Part shown: piece by piece, positions 17,001-25,778 of the stretch | How the letters are laid out: each line of letters begins with the position of its first letter | Position numbering within the stretch: the first letter of the stretch is position 1 | The notes under the pieces: generated by a model | What the model saw: only the letters and a program-made list of their open reading frames with translations | The model's database searches: none | What the model was told of the DNA's origin: nothing | Program-made: the position numbers and the translations under genes | Assembly (NCBI RefSeq): GCF_036227105.1 | Contig: NZ_CP109434.1 | Coordinates: forward strand, 2,484,001-2,548,000 | Length of the DNA: 64,000 nucleotides | Origin: Amycolatopsis sp. NBC_01488 | GTDB lineage: Bacteria; Actinomycetota; Actinomycetes; Mycobacteriales; Pseudonocardiaceae | Reading direction: 5' to 3'

Positions 17001-17089
17001 CGCACACCGGTTCGCCAGCCGGTGTGCGAAGCCATTCGGTCGCCGGCAATGGAGCCCGCGCCGGGACAGCGTCGTTCCGGTGCGGGCTC
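17001..17089 (+). promoter_or_regulatory. Two tandem hairpins in the pckG leader
   Basis: Hairpin 1 (17001-17028) is a perfect 10-bp stem CGCACACCGG / CCGGTGTGCG with an 8-nt loop. Hairpin 2 (17052-17089) has a 15-bp stem, GAGCCCGC... paired with ...GCGGGCTC, including two G-T wobbles, and is followed by ATTT. It ends 27 nt before the ATG. The second looks like an intrinsic terminator inside the leader, so attenuation is possible. The rest of 16819-17116 holds the CRP-like site and no clear gene. Confidence 0.5.
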
Positions 17090-17116
17090 ATTTGTCGTCG
17101 GAAGTCAGGAGTAGAG

Positions 17117-18937
17117 ATGACCGCAGTCGCCATCCCCGGACTGGACACCGCGCCGACGACGCACAGTGGCGTGCTGTCCTTCGTCCGGGAGGTCGCCGAG
17201 CTGACCACCCCGGACCGCGTGGTGTGGGTCGACGGGTCTGACGAAGAAGCCGCCCGGATCAACCAGGAGCTGGTCGAGGCCGGCACGTTCGTGCAGCTCA
17301 AGTCGAAGCCCAACTCCTTCTGGGCCACTTCCGACCCGAACGACGTCGCCCGCGTGGAAGACCGGACCTTCATCTGCTCGGAGCGTCCTGAGGACGCCGG
17401 CCCCACCAACAACTGGATGGACCCGGCCGAGATGAAGGCCACCATGACCGAGCTCTTCCGGGGCTCGATGCGCGGCCGCACGATGTACGTCATCCCCTTC
17501 TGCATGGGTCCCCTCGCCGACGAGAATCCCAAGCTGGGTATCGAAATCACCGATTTCGCCTACGTCGTCGCTTCGATGCGCGTGATGACCCGCGCGGGCA
17601 GGGCGGCCCTCGACAAGTTCGTCGCGCCGGACGGCAGCGAGCGCGAATTCGTGCCCGCGCTGCACTCCGTCGGCAAGCCGCTGGAACCGGGTGAGAAGGA
17701 CGTTTCCTGGCCCTGCAACACGACGAAGTACATTTCGCACTTCCCCGAAGAGCGCGCGATCTGGAGCTACGGCTCGGGATACGGCGGCAACTCGCTGCTG
17801 GGCAAGAAGTGCTACTCGCTGCGCATCGCCTCGGTGATGGCGCGCGACGAGGGCTGGCTCGCCGAGCACATGCTGATCCTCAAGCTGATCTCGCCCGAGG
17901 ACAAGGTCCACTACGTCGCGGCCGCGTTCCCGAGCGCCTGCGGCAAGACCAACCTCGCCATGCTGCAGCCGACCATCCCGGGCTGGCGCGCCGAGACCCT
18001 CGGCGACGACATCGCCTGGATGCGCTTCGGCGAGGATGGCCGCCTCTACGCGGTCAACCCCGAGTTCGGCTTCTTCGGCGTCGCGCCGGGCACCGACTGG
18101 CACACCAACCCGAACGCGATGCGCACGATCGAGAAGGGCAACACGGTCTTCACGAACGTCGCCCTGACCGACGACGGCGACATCTGGTGGGAAGGCATGG
18201 AGAACAAGCCCGCCCACGCCACGTCGTGGAAGCACGAGGACTGGACGCCGGAGTCCACGGAGAAGGCCGCCCACCCGAACTCGCGCTACTGCACGCCGAT
18301 GTCGCAGTGCCCGATCCTCGCGCCGGAGTGGGACGACCCGAAGGGCGTGCCGATCTCGGCGATCCTGTTCGGCGGCCGCCGCAAGACGACGGTGCCGCTG
18401 GTCAACGAGGCCCGCGACTGGCAGCACGGCGTGTTCATGGGCGCCACGATGTCGTCGGAAACCACCGCTGCGGCAGCCGGCGCGGTCGGCAACGTGCGGC
18501 GCGACCCGATGGCGATGCTGCCGTTCCTCGGCTACCACGCCGGTGACTACTTCAAGCACTGGCTGACCCTGGGCAAGAACGCCGACGCGAACAAGCTGCC
18601 GAAGATCTTCTACGTCAACTGGTTCCGCCGCGGCGACGACGGCCGCTTCCTGTGGCCGGGCTTCGGCGAGAACTCGCGGATCCTCAAGTGGGTCGTCGAG
18701 CGCGTCGAGGGTCGCGGCAACGCCGTCGAGACGCCGGTCGGCTTCGTGCCGCGGGCCGAGGACCTCGACACCGAGGGCCTCACCGAGCCGATCGAGGACA
18801 TCCAGGCCGCCCTGGACGTCAAGCCCGAGGAGTGGCGCGAGGAGCTACCGCTCATCGAGGAGTGGTTCGCGAAGATCGGCGAGGTCCCGACCTCGCTGCG
18901 TGACGAGCTCGACGCGCTGGCCCAGCGCCTCGGCTGA
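17117..18937 (+). CDS. pckG: Phosphoenolpyruvate carboxykinase (GTP)
   Basis: Converts oxaloacetate and GTP to PEP, CO2 and GDP, the entry step of gluconeogenesis. The 606-aa protein has the GTP-PEPCK P-loop with the reactive cysteine (F-P-S-A-C-G-K-T-N, about 271-279). It also shows G-D-D-I-A-W-M-R-F for metal binding, F-F-G-V-A-P-G-T, and the guanine-pocket region [22 protein letters not shown] 17117 with SD CAGGAG is preferred; in-frame codons upstream run through the leader hairpins. Length is normal. Control is probably through the CRP-like site and the structured leader. Confidence 0.98.
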   Translation: MTAVAIPGLDTAPTTHSGVLSFVREVAELTTPDRVVWVDGSDEEAARINQELVEAGTFVQLKSKPNSFWATSDPNDVARVEDRTFICSERPEDAGPTNNWMDPAEMKATMTELFRGSMRGRTMYVIPFCMGPLADENPKLGIEITDFAYVVASMRVMTRAGRAALDKFVAPDGSEREFVPALHSVGKPLEPGEKDVSWPCNTTKYISHFPEERAIWSYGSGYGGNSLLGKKCYSLRIASVMARDEGWLAEHMLILKLISPEDKVHYVAAAFPSACGKTNLAMLQPTIPGWRAETLGDDIAWMRFGEDGRLYAVNPEFGFFGVAPGTDWHTNPNAMRTIEKGNTVFTNVALTDDGDIWWEGMENKPAHATSWKHEDWTPESTEKAAHPNSRYCTPMSQCPILAPEWDDPKGVPISAILFGGRRKTTVPLVNEARDWQHGVFMGATMSSETTAAAAGAVGNVRRDPMAMLPFLGYHAGDYFKHWLTLGKNADANKLPKIFYVNWFRRGDDGRFLWPGFGENSRILKWVVERVEGRGNAVETPVGFVPRAEDLDTEGLTEPIEDIQAALDVKPEEWREELPLIEEWFAKIGEVPTSLRDELDALAQRLG

Positions 18938-18948
18938 AGCTCCTGACC

Positions 18949-18983
18949 GAGAAGGGGACGTCCCGAGTGGACGTTCCCTTCTC
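18949..18983 (+). terminator. Terminator after pckG
   Basis: A 13-bp stem (GAGAAGGGGACGT / ACGTTCCCTTCTC, one G-T wobble) with a 9-nt loop begins 12 nt after the pckG stop. No T run. Confidence 0.7.
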
Positions 18984-19007
18984 CGCGTCTGCCGGTAGGT
19001 TCGCGCC

Positions 19008-19850
19008 ATGAGACCGTTCCGCTTCGGGGTGGCCCTGGTGGCGCCCGGCTCACGGGCCGAGTGGGTGGCGAAGTGCCGTCAGGCCGAGGACCTCGGCTAC
19101 GACGTCGTCGGCGTGGTCGACCACCTCGGGCGGGTCGCACCGGTGCCCGCGTTGCTGCTCGCCGCCGAGGCCACCGAGCGGGTCCGGCTGAACACCTTCG
19201 TGCTCAACGCGAGCTTCCACAACCCGGTCCTGCTGGCCCGCGACCTCGCCGGGCTCGACGAGTTCACCGGCGGCCGCCTCGAGGTCGGGATCGGCGCCGG
19301 GTACGTCCGTGCGGAGTTCGAGGCCGCCGGGATCGCGTGGGGCACGCCCGGGCAGCGGTTCGACCGGGTCGTCCGCGCGGTCGCGGAACTCGAGCGCGCG
19401 TACGAGTCCCGGCCCCGGCCGCCGCTGCTGCTCGGCGGCCGCGGCGACCGCATGCTGACCTTCGCGGCCGAGCACGCCGACACCATCGCCTTCACCGGCA
19501 CCGCGCCCGGCGCGGCCGAGGGGCGGCTGGCCCTGGCCGGTCCCGCCGCGCTCGCCGAGCGGGTCGGCTTCGTGAAACGGGCGCTCGGCGGCCGTGACAC
19601 CGAGCTCAACCTGCTGATCCACTTCATCCGGATCACCCGCGACCGGCGGGCGGCACTCGAAGCGGCCCACCGGCTCGTGCCGCACCTGGCCGTCGACGAG
19701 CTCGGCGAGCTGCCCACGGTGGTCATCGGTTCGGCGGAAGCGGCGGCCGAGCAACTGCTGCGCACGCGGGAAACCCTCGGCGTCAGCTATTTCACGGTGA
19801 TCGAAGAGGACCTGACCAGGCTCGCCCCGGTGATCGAAAAGCTCCGCTGA
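19008..19850 (+). CDS. LLM-class F420-dependent oxidoreductase 1
   Basis: A 280-aa luciferase-like monooxygenase-fold protein. It opens F-R-F-G-V-A-L-V and carries V-G-V-V-D-H-L-G near 34-41, R-L-N-T-F-V-L-N near 62-69, and G-R-L-E-V-G-I-G-A-G-Y near 90-100, all typical of the F420-binding barrel. TAGGTT ends 6 nt before the ATG and there is no SD, indicating a leaderless transcript. It is about half identical by eye to the next gene, so the pair arose by tandem duplication. Substrate unknown. Confidence 0.93.
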   Translation: MRPFRFGVALVAPGSRAEWVAKCRQAEDLGYDVVGVVDHLGRVAPVPALLLAAEATERVRLNTFVLNASFHNPVLLARDLAGLDEFTGGRLEVGIGAGYVRAEFEAAGIAWGTPGQRFDRVVRAVAELERAYESRPRPPLLLGGRGDRMLTFAAEHADTIAFTGTAPGAAEGRLALAGPAALAERVGFVKRALGGRDTELNLLIHFIRITRDRRAALEAAHRLVPHLAVDELGELPTVVIGSAEAAAEQLLRTRETLGVSYFTVIEEDLTRLAPVIEKLR

Positions 19851-19863
19851 GTACCTTGTCGGT

Positions 19864-20739
19864 ATGACTGGGGAATTCCGCTTCGGCGTCAACATGGTCG
19901 TGCCGGACAGCCGGGCCGCGTGGGTCGGGAAGTGCCGCAAGGTCGAGGATCTCGGCTACGACGTGCTGTCCGCGGCCGACCACCTCGGCATGGCCCCGCC
20001 GTTCCCGGCGCTCGTGCTCGCCGGCGAAGTCACTTCGCGCGTCAAGTTGAACACCTTCGTGCTCAACGCGCCTTTCTACAACCCGGTGCTGCTCGCGCGC
20101 GAGGTCACCGGCACCGACCAGTTCACCGACGGACGGCTGGAGCTGGGGCTCGGCGCGGGGTACGTCAAAGAGGAGTTCGAGGCGGCCGGGATGCCGTTTC
20201 CGTCCGCACGCGAGCGCGTCGACCACCTCGAGCGGACGATCCTCGGACTGAAGCGGCTGTATGCGGATCCTGAACACAAGCCGGCGCCGGTGCGTCCCGA
20301 AGGGCCACCGCTGCTGCTCGGCGGCCGCGGCGACCGGATCCTGACCCTCGCCGCCGAGCACGCCGACATCATCGGCTTCACCGGCACGGCGAAGACGGCG
20401 GACGGCGCTCCGCTCGGCCTGGCCACGTCCGAGGACATCGAGGAGCGCATCGGGTTCGTCCGGTCGAAGCTCGGTGACCGCGACGCCGAGTTCAACCTGC
20501 TCGTCCACTTCGTGAACGTCACCGAAGACCGCAAGGCCGGGCTCGAAGACCTCGAGAAGCTGGTCGGCGGTCAGCAGTCCCTCGCGCAGCTCGCCGAGCT
20601 GCCCACCGCGCTGGTCGGCTCGCCCGCCGAGGTCGCCGAGCAGCTCCACGCGCACCGCGAGCGGTTCGGCCTCACCTACTACACCGTCCTGGAGCAGAAC
20701 ATGGACCAGTTCGCCCCGGTGCTCGAAGCGCTCCGATGA
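19864..20739 (+). CDS. LLM-class F420-dependent oxidoreductase 2
   Basis: A 291-aa paralog of the preceding gene, with F-R-F-G-V-N-M-V, A-A-D-H-L-G, K-L-N-T-F-V-L-N and G-R-L-E-L-G-L-G-A-G-Y in the same places. It has a slightly longer loop after residue 130. A TACCTT box lies 6 nt before the ATG, inside the short gap after gene 1, so it has its own leaderless promoter. It overlaps the ABC ATPase gene by 4 nt (ATGA), tying this enzyme to the transporter pair. The role of the transporter for its substrate is inference. Confidence 0.93.
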   Translation: MTGEFRFGVNMVVPDSRAAWVGKCRKVEDLGYDVLSAADHLGMAPPFPALVLAGEVTSRVKLNTFVLNAPFYNPVLLAREVTGTDQFTDGRLELGLGAGYVKEEFEAAGMPFPSARERVDHLERTILGLKRLYADPEHKPAPVRPEGPPLLLGGRGDRILTLAAEHADIIGFTGTAKTADGAPLGLATSEDIEERIGFVRSKLGDRDAEFNLLVHFVNVTEDRKAGLEDLEKLVGGQQSLAQLAELPTALVGSPAEVAEQLHAHRERFGLTYYTVLEQNMDQFAPVLEALR

Positions 20740-21341
20740 TCGACGCGAGGGGCATCGGCGTCCGCGCCGGCGAGCTGTGGCTGTTCGACGACCTGGACTT
20801 CTCCGTCGACCCGGGCGAGTGCGCCGCGATCGTCGGCCCGAACGGCGTCGGCAAGTCGACCCTGATGCGCTGCTTCTACGGCATGCAGAAGCCGCAGCGG
20901 GGCCGCGTGCTGGTGGACGGCAAGGCGCCGGACGAGCGGGACGTCGAGTTCCGCCGCAAGGTGTCCGTGCTGTTCGACGACTCCGACTTCTTCGCCGAGC
21001 TGACGCCGTTGCAGCACCTCGAACTGCTGTCGGGTTCGTTCGGTGCCGACCTCGGCGACCACGAGGAGCTGTTGCGTGACGCGGGCCTTGGCGAACGCAT
21101 GCGCGTCACGTCCGGGCACTTCTCCGCGGGCCAGCGCCGCCGGCTGCTCCTGCTCGGCGTCACCGCGCGGCCGCACACTGTGCTGCTGCTCGACGAGCCG
21201 GAGCGCGCGCTCGACGTGGCCGGCAAGGAGTGGCTGGTCGAGGTGATCGCCCGATCGACGGCGGCCGGCGCGGCGGTCGTGGTGGCCACGCACCACCCGC
21301 CGCTGCTCGAAGCCGCGGACAGCGTCCTCGAACTGTGGTGA
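20736..21341 (+). CDS. ABC transporter ATP-binding protein, short form
   Basis: A compact 201-aa ATPase with Walker A G-P-N-G-V-G-K-S-T near residues 32-40 and signature F-S-A-G-Q-R-R-R-L near 129-137. Walker B is L-L-L-D-E-P-E-R-A-L-D and the switch H is in A-T-H-H-P-P. The usual signature L-S-G-G-Q is changed to F-S-A-G-Q. Coupled by 4-nt overlaps to the oxidoreductase before it and the membrane gene after it. It should power the following protein. Confidence 0.93.
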   Translation: MIDARGIGVRAGELWLFDDLDFSVDPGECAAIVGPNGVGKSTLMRCFYGMQKPQRGRVLVDGKAPDERDVEFRRKVSVLFDDSDFFAELTPLQHLELLSGSFGADLGDHEELLRDAGLGERMRVTSGHFSAGQRRRLLLLGVTARPHTVLLLDEPERALDVAGKEWLVEVIARSTAAGAAVVVATHHPPLLEAADSVLELW

Positions 21342-22612
21342 CCCTGGCACCTCGTCGGATGCGGATCCCGGGCCGGAAGCGGTTCGGCGGGATCTTCAGC
21401 GGCGACACCGCGTCGTTCGTCTTCCTGTTCGGCTTCGGGTTCCTGTTCACCGCGTTCTTCCACGTCGACGCCTGGCGCAAGGCCGTCTACGGCTCGTCTC
21501 ACGTGGACTTCCCGGCCGTGCTCGGCCTGGTCACGCTCTGCTGCGCGGTGGCCTGGCGCGGCCTGCTGCGCCGCGGGTTCGTCTGGGTCGAGCCGGCCGA
21601 GCTGACCTGGCTCGACTTCGCGCCGGTGGACCGCGGTCGCGTCGTCACACTGCGGCTGCTCGGCGCCTGGACCGGCGTGGCGACGGTGACGGGCTACCTG
21701 GCCGCGCTGATGCTCGCCGTCGGCGGGGCCGGGCTCGACCAGTGGCGGGCGGGCATCGCCGTCGTCGCCGCGACGGCCGTGGTCGCGGTCGCTTCGGCGC
21801 GGCGGACGTCGTTGCGCTTCGACGCGGCCGGCCCGCTGGTGCTGGCGGTCTTCGGGCTGGCGATCACGGCGTTCGGCCTCGGCCCGGTGGCCGTCCAGTT
21901 CGGCGCCGCGGGCGTACTGGTCGCGGCGCTGCCGCTGGCGTTCGGCGGCGAGCCGGTGGCGCGCGCGGGCCGGTCCGCGCTGCTCGCCGGGTGGGACGGC
22001 CGGGTGCTGCGCTCGGTCGCCGTCACCTTCCTCGACCCGATGATGCTGCTCCCGCCGTCCGCGCCGATCGGCCTTTCCCTCCGGCGGCCGACGGTGGCGC
22101 GGCTGGCGTTGGCGGGCACGCTCGGCCGGTCACGCTACGCGGGAGCGGCGGTGCTGGTCGGCTTCGCGGTGGTCGTCGCGCACCTCGCGCTGCCGACCCT
22201 GCCGGGCGCGGTGCTGGTCGGTATCGGCGCGTACGTCGCGCTGACGCCGTTCGGCGCCGGGCTCGGCGAGCTGTGGCGCAACCCGGGCCGTCGCCGCTGG
22301 CTGGGGTCGACGAACCGCGAGCTGGTGCTGGCGCACGGCGTGGTGCTCGCCGTCGTGGGCCTGCTCTGGACGGGTGTCCTCGCGGCGGTGGCCTTCGCGG
22401 CCGGGACGTCGTTCGCCTTGGGCGCGTGGCCGGCGGTGCCGCTGGCGGTGCTGTCGATCCTGCGCACGGTCACGCGGACGGCCGTCGACTACGCGAACCC
22501 GGGCTTCGTCGACACGCCGATGGGCCCGATGCCCGCCAACCTGACCCGGCAGCTCTTCCGGGGCCTCGACCTGCTGGTGGTGGGCATCGTGGTGCTGTCG
22601 GCGGCCATTTGA
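21338..22612 (+). CDS. Polytopic membrane protein, partner of the ABC ATPase
   Basis: A 424-aa protein with about ten hydrophobic helices, ending V-V-G-I-V-V-L-S-A-A-I. The GTG at 21338 overlaps the ATPase stop (GTGA), so it is the membrane half of the ABC system. It does not look like common ABC-2 or FtsX permeases. I think it belongs to the group annotated as DUF6297, from memory only. Two long soluble linkers occur (around residues 60-80 and 300-320). Substrate unknown. Confidence 0.85.
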   Translation: MTLAPRRMRIPGRKRFGGIFSGDTASFVFLFGFGFLFTAFFHVDAWRKAVYGSSHVDFPAVLGLVTLCCAVAWRGLLRRGFVWVEPAELTWLDFAPVDRGRVVTLRLLGAWTGVATVTGYLAALMLAVGGAGLDQWRAGIAVVAATAVVAVASARRTSLRFDAAGPLVLAVFGLAITAFGLGPVAVQFGAAGVLVAALPLAFGGEPVARAGRSALLAGWDGRVLRSVAVTFLDPMMLLPPSAPIGLSLRRPTVARLALAGTLGRSRYAGAAVLVGFAVVVAHLALPTLPGAVLVGIGAYVALTPFGAGLGELWRNPGRRRWLGSTNRELVLAHGVVLAVVGLLWTGVLAAVAFAAGTSFALGAWPAVPLAVLSILRTVTRTAVDYANPGFVDTPMGPMPANLTRQLFRGLDLLVVGIVVLSAAI

Positions 22613-22642
22613 CCTACGCTCGTTCCGACGAAGGGAGCACCT

Positions 22643-23224
22643 GTGGGCGGCGGACACGCACCGGGCGTCGGGCGGAGGGCGACCAGCGAGTTCCCGCCCG
22701 GCTGGAGCAACGAGCACATCATCTCGGTGGTCAAGGACGTCGCGAACGACCCGAGCGAAGCCCGGCGGCAGCAGCTCAACGGCCGTTGGCGCTGCGCGGG
22801 TGAGCGCTACAACGTCCACGTGATCGTACTGGTCGAGGAGAACGGCCACGTCCACACGGCGTACCCGGTGGCGGGCCCAGGCGTGACCCGCAACCCGGAC
22901 GCGGCCCGCGACCCGGCGAACCCGACGGTGGCGGACCTGAAGGAGAACCGGATCAGCTTCTTCGCGGACAGCGTGCTGACCCACCTGGCGGACCGGCTCT
23001 CCCCGGAGGACTACACGCACTACCGGACCTTGCTGTGGTCCGGCGAGTGGGAGGAACTGGCCGACGTCCTGTCGGCGCACGCGGTCAAGCGGGGCTTCGG
23101 GTTCTCGGCGGACGAGTTTTCGGACTTCGAGAAGCTGCTGAACAGCTACGACCTGCCGGTCGCGGGCTGCGCGTTCCTCAACGACCGCGACCACATCCTG
23201 AACCAGCTGCGCCCGCTCCACTAG
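22643..23224 (+). CDS. EndoU-like nuclease fragment fused to a MafI-like immunity domain
   Basis: A 193-aa soluble protein. Residues 1-85 match the C-terminal half of bacterial EndoU toxin domains: G-G-G-H-A-P-G, then F-P-P-G-W-S-N-E-H-I near 17-26, N-G-R-W near 46, and V-H-T-A-Y-P near 70-75. The N-terminal part with the first catalytic His is absent, and the usual Lys of the K-T-E-F-P motif is missing (A-T-S-E-F-P). Residues 100-190 are helical (L-S-P-E-D-Y ... L-W-S-G-E-W-E-E-L-A-D-V-L) and resemble MafI immunity proteins. SD AAGGGAG is 6 nt before the GTG. Probably a degraded or repurposed toxin-immunity fusion; assignment rests on remembered family patterns. Confidence 0.6.
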   Translation: MGGGHAPGVGRRATSEFPPGWSNEHIISVVKDVANDPSEARRQQLNGRWRCAGERYNVHVIVLVEENGHVHTAYPVAGPGVTRNPDAARDPANPTVADLKENRISFFADSVLTHLADRLSPEDYTHYRTLLWSGEWEELADVLSAHAVKRGFGFSADEFSDFEKLLNSYDLPVAGCAFLNDRDHILNQLRPLH

Positions 23225-23309
23225 AAGTCGTAACCGCTGAAGTCGGCGACCGGGCGGGGTCGGTGAACAGCACGACGTCCGTCGCGGTCGGCGCGGCGGT
23301 GAGCTGCGC

Positions 23310-23579
23310 CTAGCTCGCCTGCGAAAGCGGCGACCCAGCCGGCGCGACAGCCGCCCGCAGTTCCGCCAACGGCAGCCCCACGGCGTCCGCGATGGCCGCC
23401 ACCGTGAAGAACGCCGGCGTCGGAATCCGCCCGGTCTCGATCTTCCGGAGCGTCTCGACCGAGATCCCGGCCTCCCCGGCGACGTCGACCATGCTCCGGC
23501 CGGCCCGCGCCGTGCGCAGTGCCTGGCCGAGGCGTTCGCCCCGTTCGCGCTCTTCGTCCGTCAGCGGCACTCGCACCAT
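23310..23579 (-). CDS. XRE-family HTH regulator, small
   Basis: An 89-aa protein with an XRE/Cro HTH (residues about 15-75: L-G-Q-A-L-R-T-A-R ... V-A-G-E-A-G-I-S-V-E-T-L-R-K-I-E-T-G-R-I-P-T-P) and nothing else but a short tail. ATG 23579 is chosen; longer in-frame extensions upstream lie in a noncoding-looking A/T-richer promoter region. It stands alone between the EndoU/MafI-like gene and the aminopeptidase gene. No target can be assigned. Confidence 0.88.
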   Translation of the reverse strand: MVRVPLTDEERERGERLGQALRTARAGRSMVDVAGEAGISVETLRKIETGRIPTPAFFTVAAIADAVGLPLAELRAAVAPAGSPLSQAS

Positions 23580-23645
23580 GACCGTGATTCTAATACCACT
23601 AGTTGTCCACCGCCTGTGGACAACTCTGTGCACAGGTGTGGAAAA

Positions 23646-23675
23646 GGCCCCGCCGGACCGAAGTCCGACGGGGCC
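23646..23675 (-). terminator. Terminator of the aminopeptidase gene
   Basis: On the minus strand, a 13-bp stem (GGCCCCGTCGGAC with one mismatch) is closed by a TTCG tetraloop and followed by TTTT, 19 nt past the aminopeptidase stop. A canonical intrinsic terminator. Confidence 0.9.
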
Positions 23676-23693
23676 CCACTAGCCCTTGTGGTG

Positions 23694-25313
23694 TCAGGCG
23701 CCCGGAGGCACCGGAAGTGCCACGCCCGGCAGGCTCTGGTCGTTCGGCACGACGCCGTCGACCAGGTAGGCCTCCACGACCTTGTCCACACCCGCGTTGC
23801 CGCCGGCGTAGATGCCGTGGTCACCCTCGCCGGTGATCGTCAGCATCCGCGAGTTCGCGAACGCCTGGTGCGCGCGCCGCGCGCCCTCGATCGGGGTCGC
23901 CGGGTCGTGCTCCGACTCGACGATCAGCACCGGCGGGACACCCCTGCCGTCCAGCACGGGCAGCGGCGCCGGGGTCTTCTTCCAGAACAGGCACGGCTGG
24001 ATGAACCAGCCCGCGCCGAGCAGGGGCAGCTGCTGATCGATCAGCTTCTGCGACTGCTTGATGGCGCTGTGGGTGGAGCCGGTCCACGGACCCTCGTTGC
24101 ACGGGATGGTCCAGAACGACGCGTCGTACGAGTCGCCGTCGGTCGGGACCATCAGCGGCTGTGCGCCGGAGGTCTCGGTGCTCTTGTCGGCGGCCTTGAC
24201 CTTCTGCGCGGCCGACGTCTTGGCCTGCGCCGACGCGGTGCCCTGGGTCAGCGTGCGGACGCTGACCAGGTAGTCGGCCAGCGCCGGGAAGGCGCGCTTC
24301 GAGTAGATCTGCGACGCGATGAACGAGTCCAGGCCGTTGGCCGACACGCTCGAGCCGTCGGGCAGGGTGACCGCGCCCTGGGTCAGGGCGTAGCGGACCT
24401 GCTCGTAGGTCTGGCGGGCCGCCTCGCCGGTGGTGCCGAAGTGGTAGAGCTTGTCGTACTTCGCCATCCACGGGAGGAAGTCCTGCCGCCAGCGACGCTC
24501 GAAGCCGAGCGGCTGCCAGTCGAACGACTTCTGCCAGGTCGTGGTGAACTCCGTCGAGGAGTCGAGCACGAACCGGCCGGTGCGCGTCGGGTAGGCCTGC
24601 GCGTAGTGCGCGCCCATCCAGGTGCCCGCCGAGTAGCCGACCCAGTTGATCTTGTCGCGGCCGAGCAGTACGCGCAGCAGGTCGATGTCCTTGACCGTCT
24701 GGTCGGTGTTGATCAGCGGGCCCAGCTCGCCGGACTTCTGCTGGCACGACAGCGCCGCGTACTTCGTCGCCTGGAGGATCAGGTCCAGGTTCTGCTTGCT
24801 GCGGTCACGCGGGTCCAGGTCCGAGCCGGTGCCGATGGCGCCGCCGCACGTGATGTTCGTGCTCTTGCCGGTGCCGCGCGGGTCGAACCCGACGATCTCC
24901 TGGTGCTCCCGCAGCTTCGGCTGGTTGCGCAGCCGGGCCGGGAAGTTCCGCCCGGGCGCGCCCGGGCCGCCGGGGTTGGTGACGACGCTGGCGGTCGCGT
25001 CCTTGGTCGCCTTCAGGCGGCTGACCGCGATGGTCAGGTCGATCTGGGCGTTCGCCTGGTACCAGTTGCGTGGCGTCCGGTACGTCGCGCACTCCATGTC
25101 CTCGGCACCCGCGGGCGGGGCCGTCGGCAGCTCGGAGGGGACGGCGCACTTGTGCCAGTCCAGCTTCTGGTTCGCGTACTGCGCCGGGATGTTCGTGGAG
25201 TTCAGCGGCTGCTTGGCCGCCGCGACCTCCTGGCCTGCGAACGCAGGGGTGAACCCGGCCAGCAGGGTGCCGGCGATCGCCGGGATCACCACCGCGTAGC
25301 GAAGTCGTGTCAT
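23694..25313 (-). CDS. Secreted tripeptidyl aminopeptidase-like alpha/beta hydrolase
   Basis: A 539-aa S33-family hydrolase with an N-terminal signal peptide (M-T-R-L-R-Y-A-V-V-I-P-A-I-A-G-T-L-L-A-G ... A-F-A). The nucleophile Ser lies in V-G-Y-S-A-G-T-W, the acid in E-S-E-H-D-P-A-T-P and the His in G-E-G-D-H-G-I-Y, with a C-terminal TAP-like domain. N-P-G-G-P-G-A-P-G forms the oxyanion loop. It removes tripeptides or single residues from N-termini outside the cell. SD AGAGGGG precedes ATG 25313. Divergent from the symporter operon. Confidence 0.93.
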   Translation of the reverse strand: MTRLRYAVVIPAIAGTLLAGFTPAFAGQEVAAAKQPLNSTNIPAQYANQKLDWHKCAVPSELPTAPPAGAEDMECATYRTPRNWYQANAQIDLTIAVSRLKATKDATASVVTNPGGPGAPGRNFPARLRNQPKLREHQEIVGFDPRGTGKSTNITCGGAIGTGSDLDPRDRSKQNLDLILQATKYAALSCQQKSGELGPLINTDQTVKDIDLLRVLLGRDKINWVGYSAGTWMGAHYAQAYPTRTGRFVLDSSTEFTTTWQKSFDWQPLGFERRWRQDFLPWMAKYDKLYHFGTTGEAARQTYEQVRYALTQGAVTLPDGSSVSANGLDSFIASQIYSKRAFPALADYLVSVRTLTQGTASAQAKTSAAQKVKAADKSTETSGAQPLMVPTDGDSYDASFWTIPCNEGPWTGSTHSAIKQSQKLIDQQLPLLGAGWFIQPCLFWKKTPAPLPVLDGRGVPPVLIVESEHDPATPIEGARRAHQAFANSRMLTITGEGDHGIYAGGNAGVDKVVEAYLVDGVVPNDQSLPGVALPVPPGA

Positions 25314-25499
25314 ACGGTTGCCCCTCTTGGGTTTTCGCGTGCGGAGTCGGCTATTCCTATCGGGCCGGTCAGGGCAGGGCAACCGACGTTGGTCGGCAAC
25401 GCGGAACGCGGCGATCAAATCGATATCGGACAGACGTGACTCGCTGTCACTCAGGTTCTAAGGTCAGGCGGTCGGTTACGGGAGTGTTAGGTGAGGTCG

Positions 25500-25778
25500 A
25501 TGTCGACTGTGAAGCACGACGGGAAGGTCCGCGGGATGCAGTTCAACCCGTGGAACCTGCTCTTGATCGTCCCGCTGCTGGTCCTGGTCACGCCCCTGTT
25601 CAACATGGACGGTCCACGGCTGTTCGGGATGCCGTTCTTCTACTGGTTCCAGTTCCTCATGGTCGCGGTGGGGGTGCTCAGCACCTGGATCGTCTACCTG
25701 ATGACGCGGAAGCTGCCGACCACCGACCGACCCGGCAAGCTGAGCGTCGACGACCTGGACGAGGGGGACGCTCGATGA
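25500..25778 (+). CDS. DUF3311-type small membrane protein of a symporter pair
   Basis: A protein of about 92 aa with two TM helices (N-L-L-L-I-V-P-L-L-V-L-V-T-P-L-F and F-F-Y-W-F-Q-F-L-M-V-A-V-G-V-L-S-T-W-I-V-Y) and a charged C-tail. This is the layout of DUF3311 proteins that precede solute:sodium symporters such as MctC-type monocarboxylate carriers. ATG 25500 follows an AGGTGAGG SD; GTG 25491 is the alternative. It overlaps the symporter by 4 nt (ATGA) and probably acts as its accessory subunit. Confidence 0.9.
   Translation: MSTVKHDGKVRGMQFNPWNLLLIVPLLVLVTPLFNMDGPRLFGMPFFYWFQFLMVAVGVLSTWIVYLMTRKLPTTDRPGKLSVDDLDEGDAR

Noticed and set aside
16970-17114. 47-codon ORF upstream of pckG as a real small protein
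   Set aside because: No SD of its own and its sequence overlaps the hairpins; kept only as part of the leader finding.
23222-23309. Minus-strand codons after the XRE stop reading T-D-V-V-L-F-T-D-P-A-R, possibly the tail of a lost gene
   Set aside because: Only about 29 codons, no start and no family match I can name; not enough to call a pseudogene.
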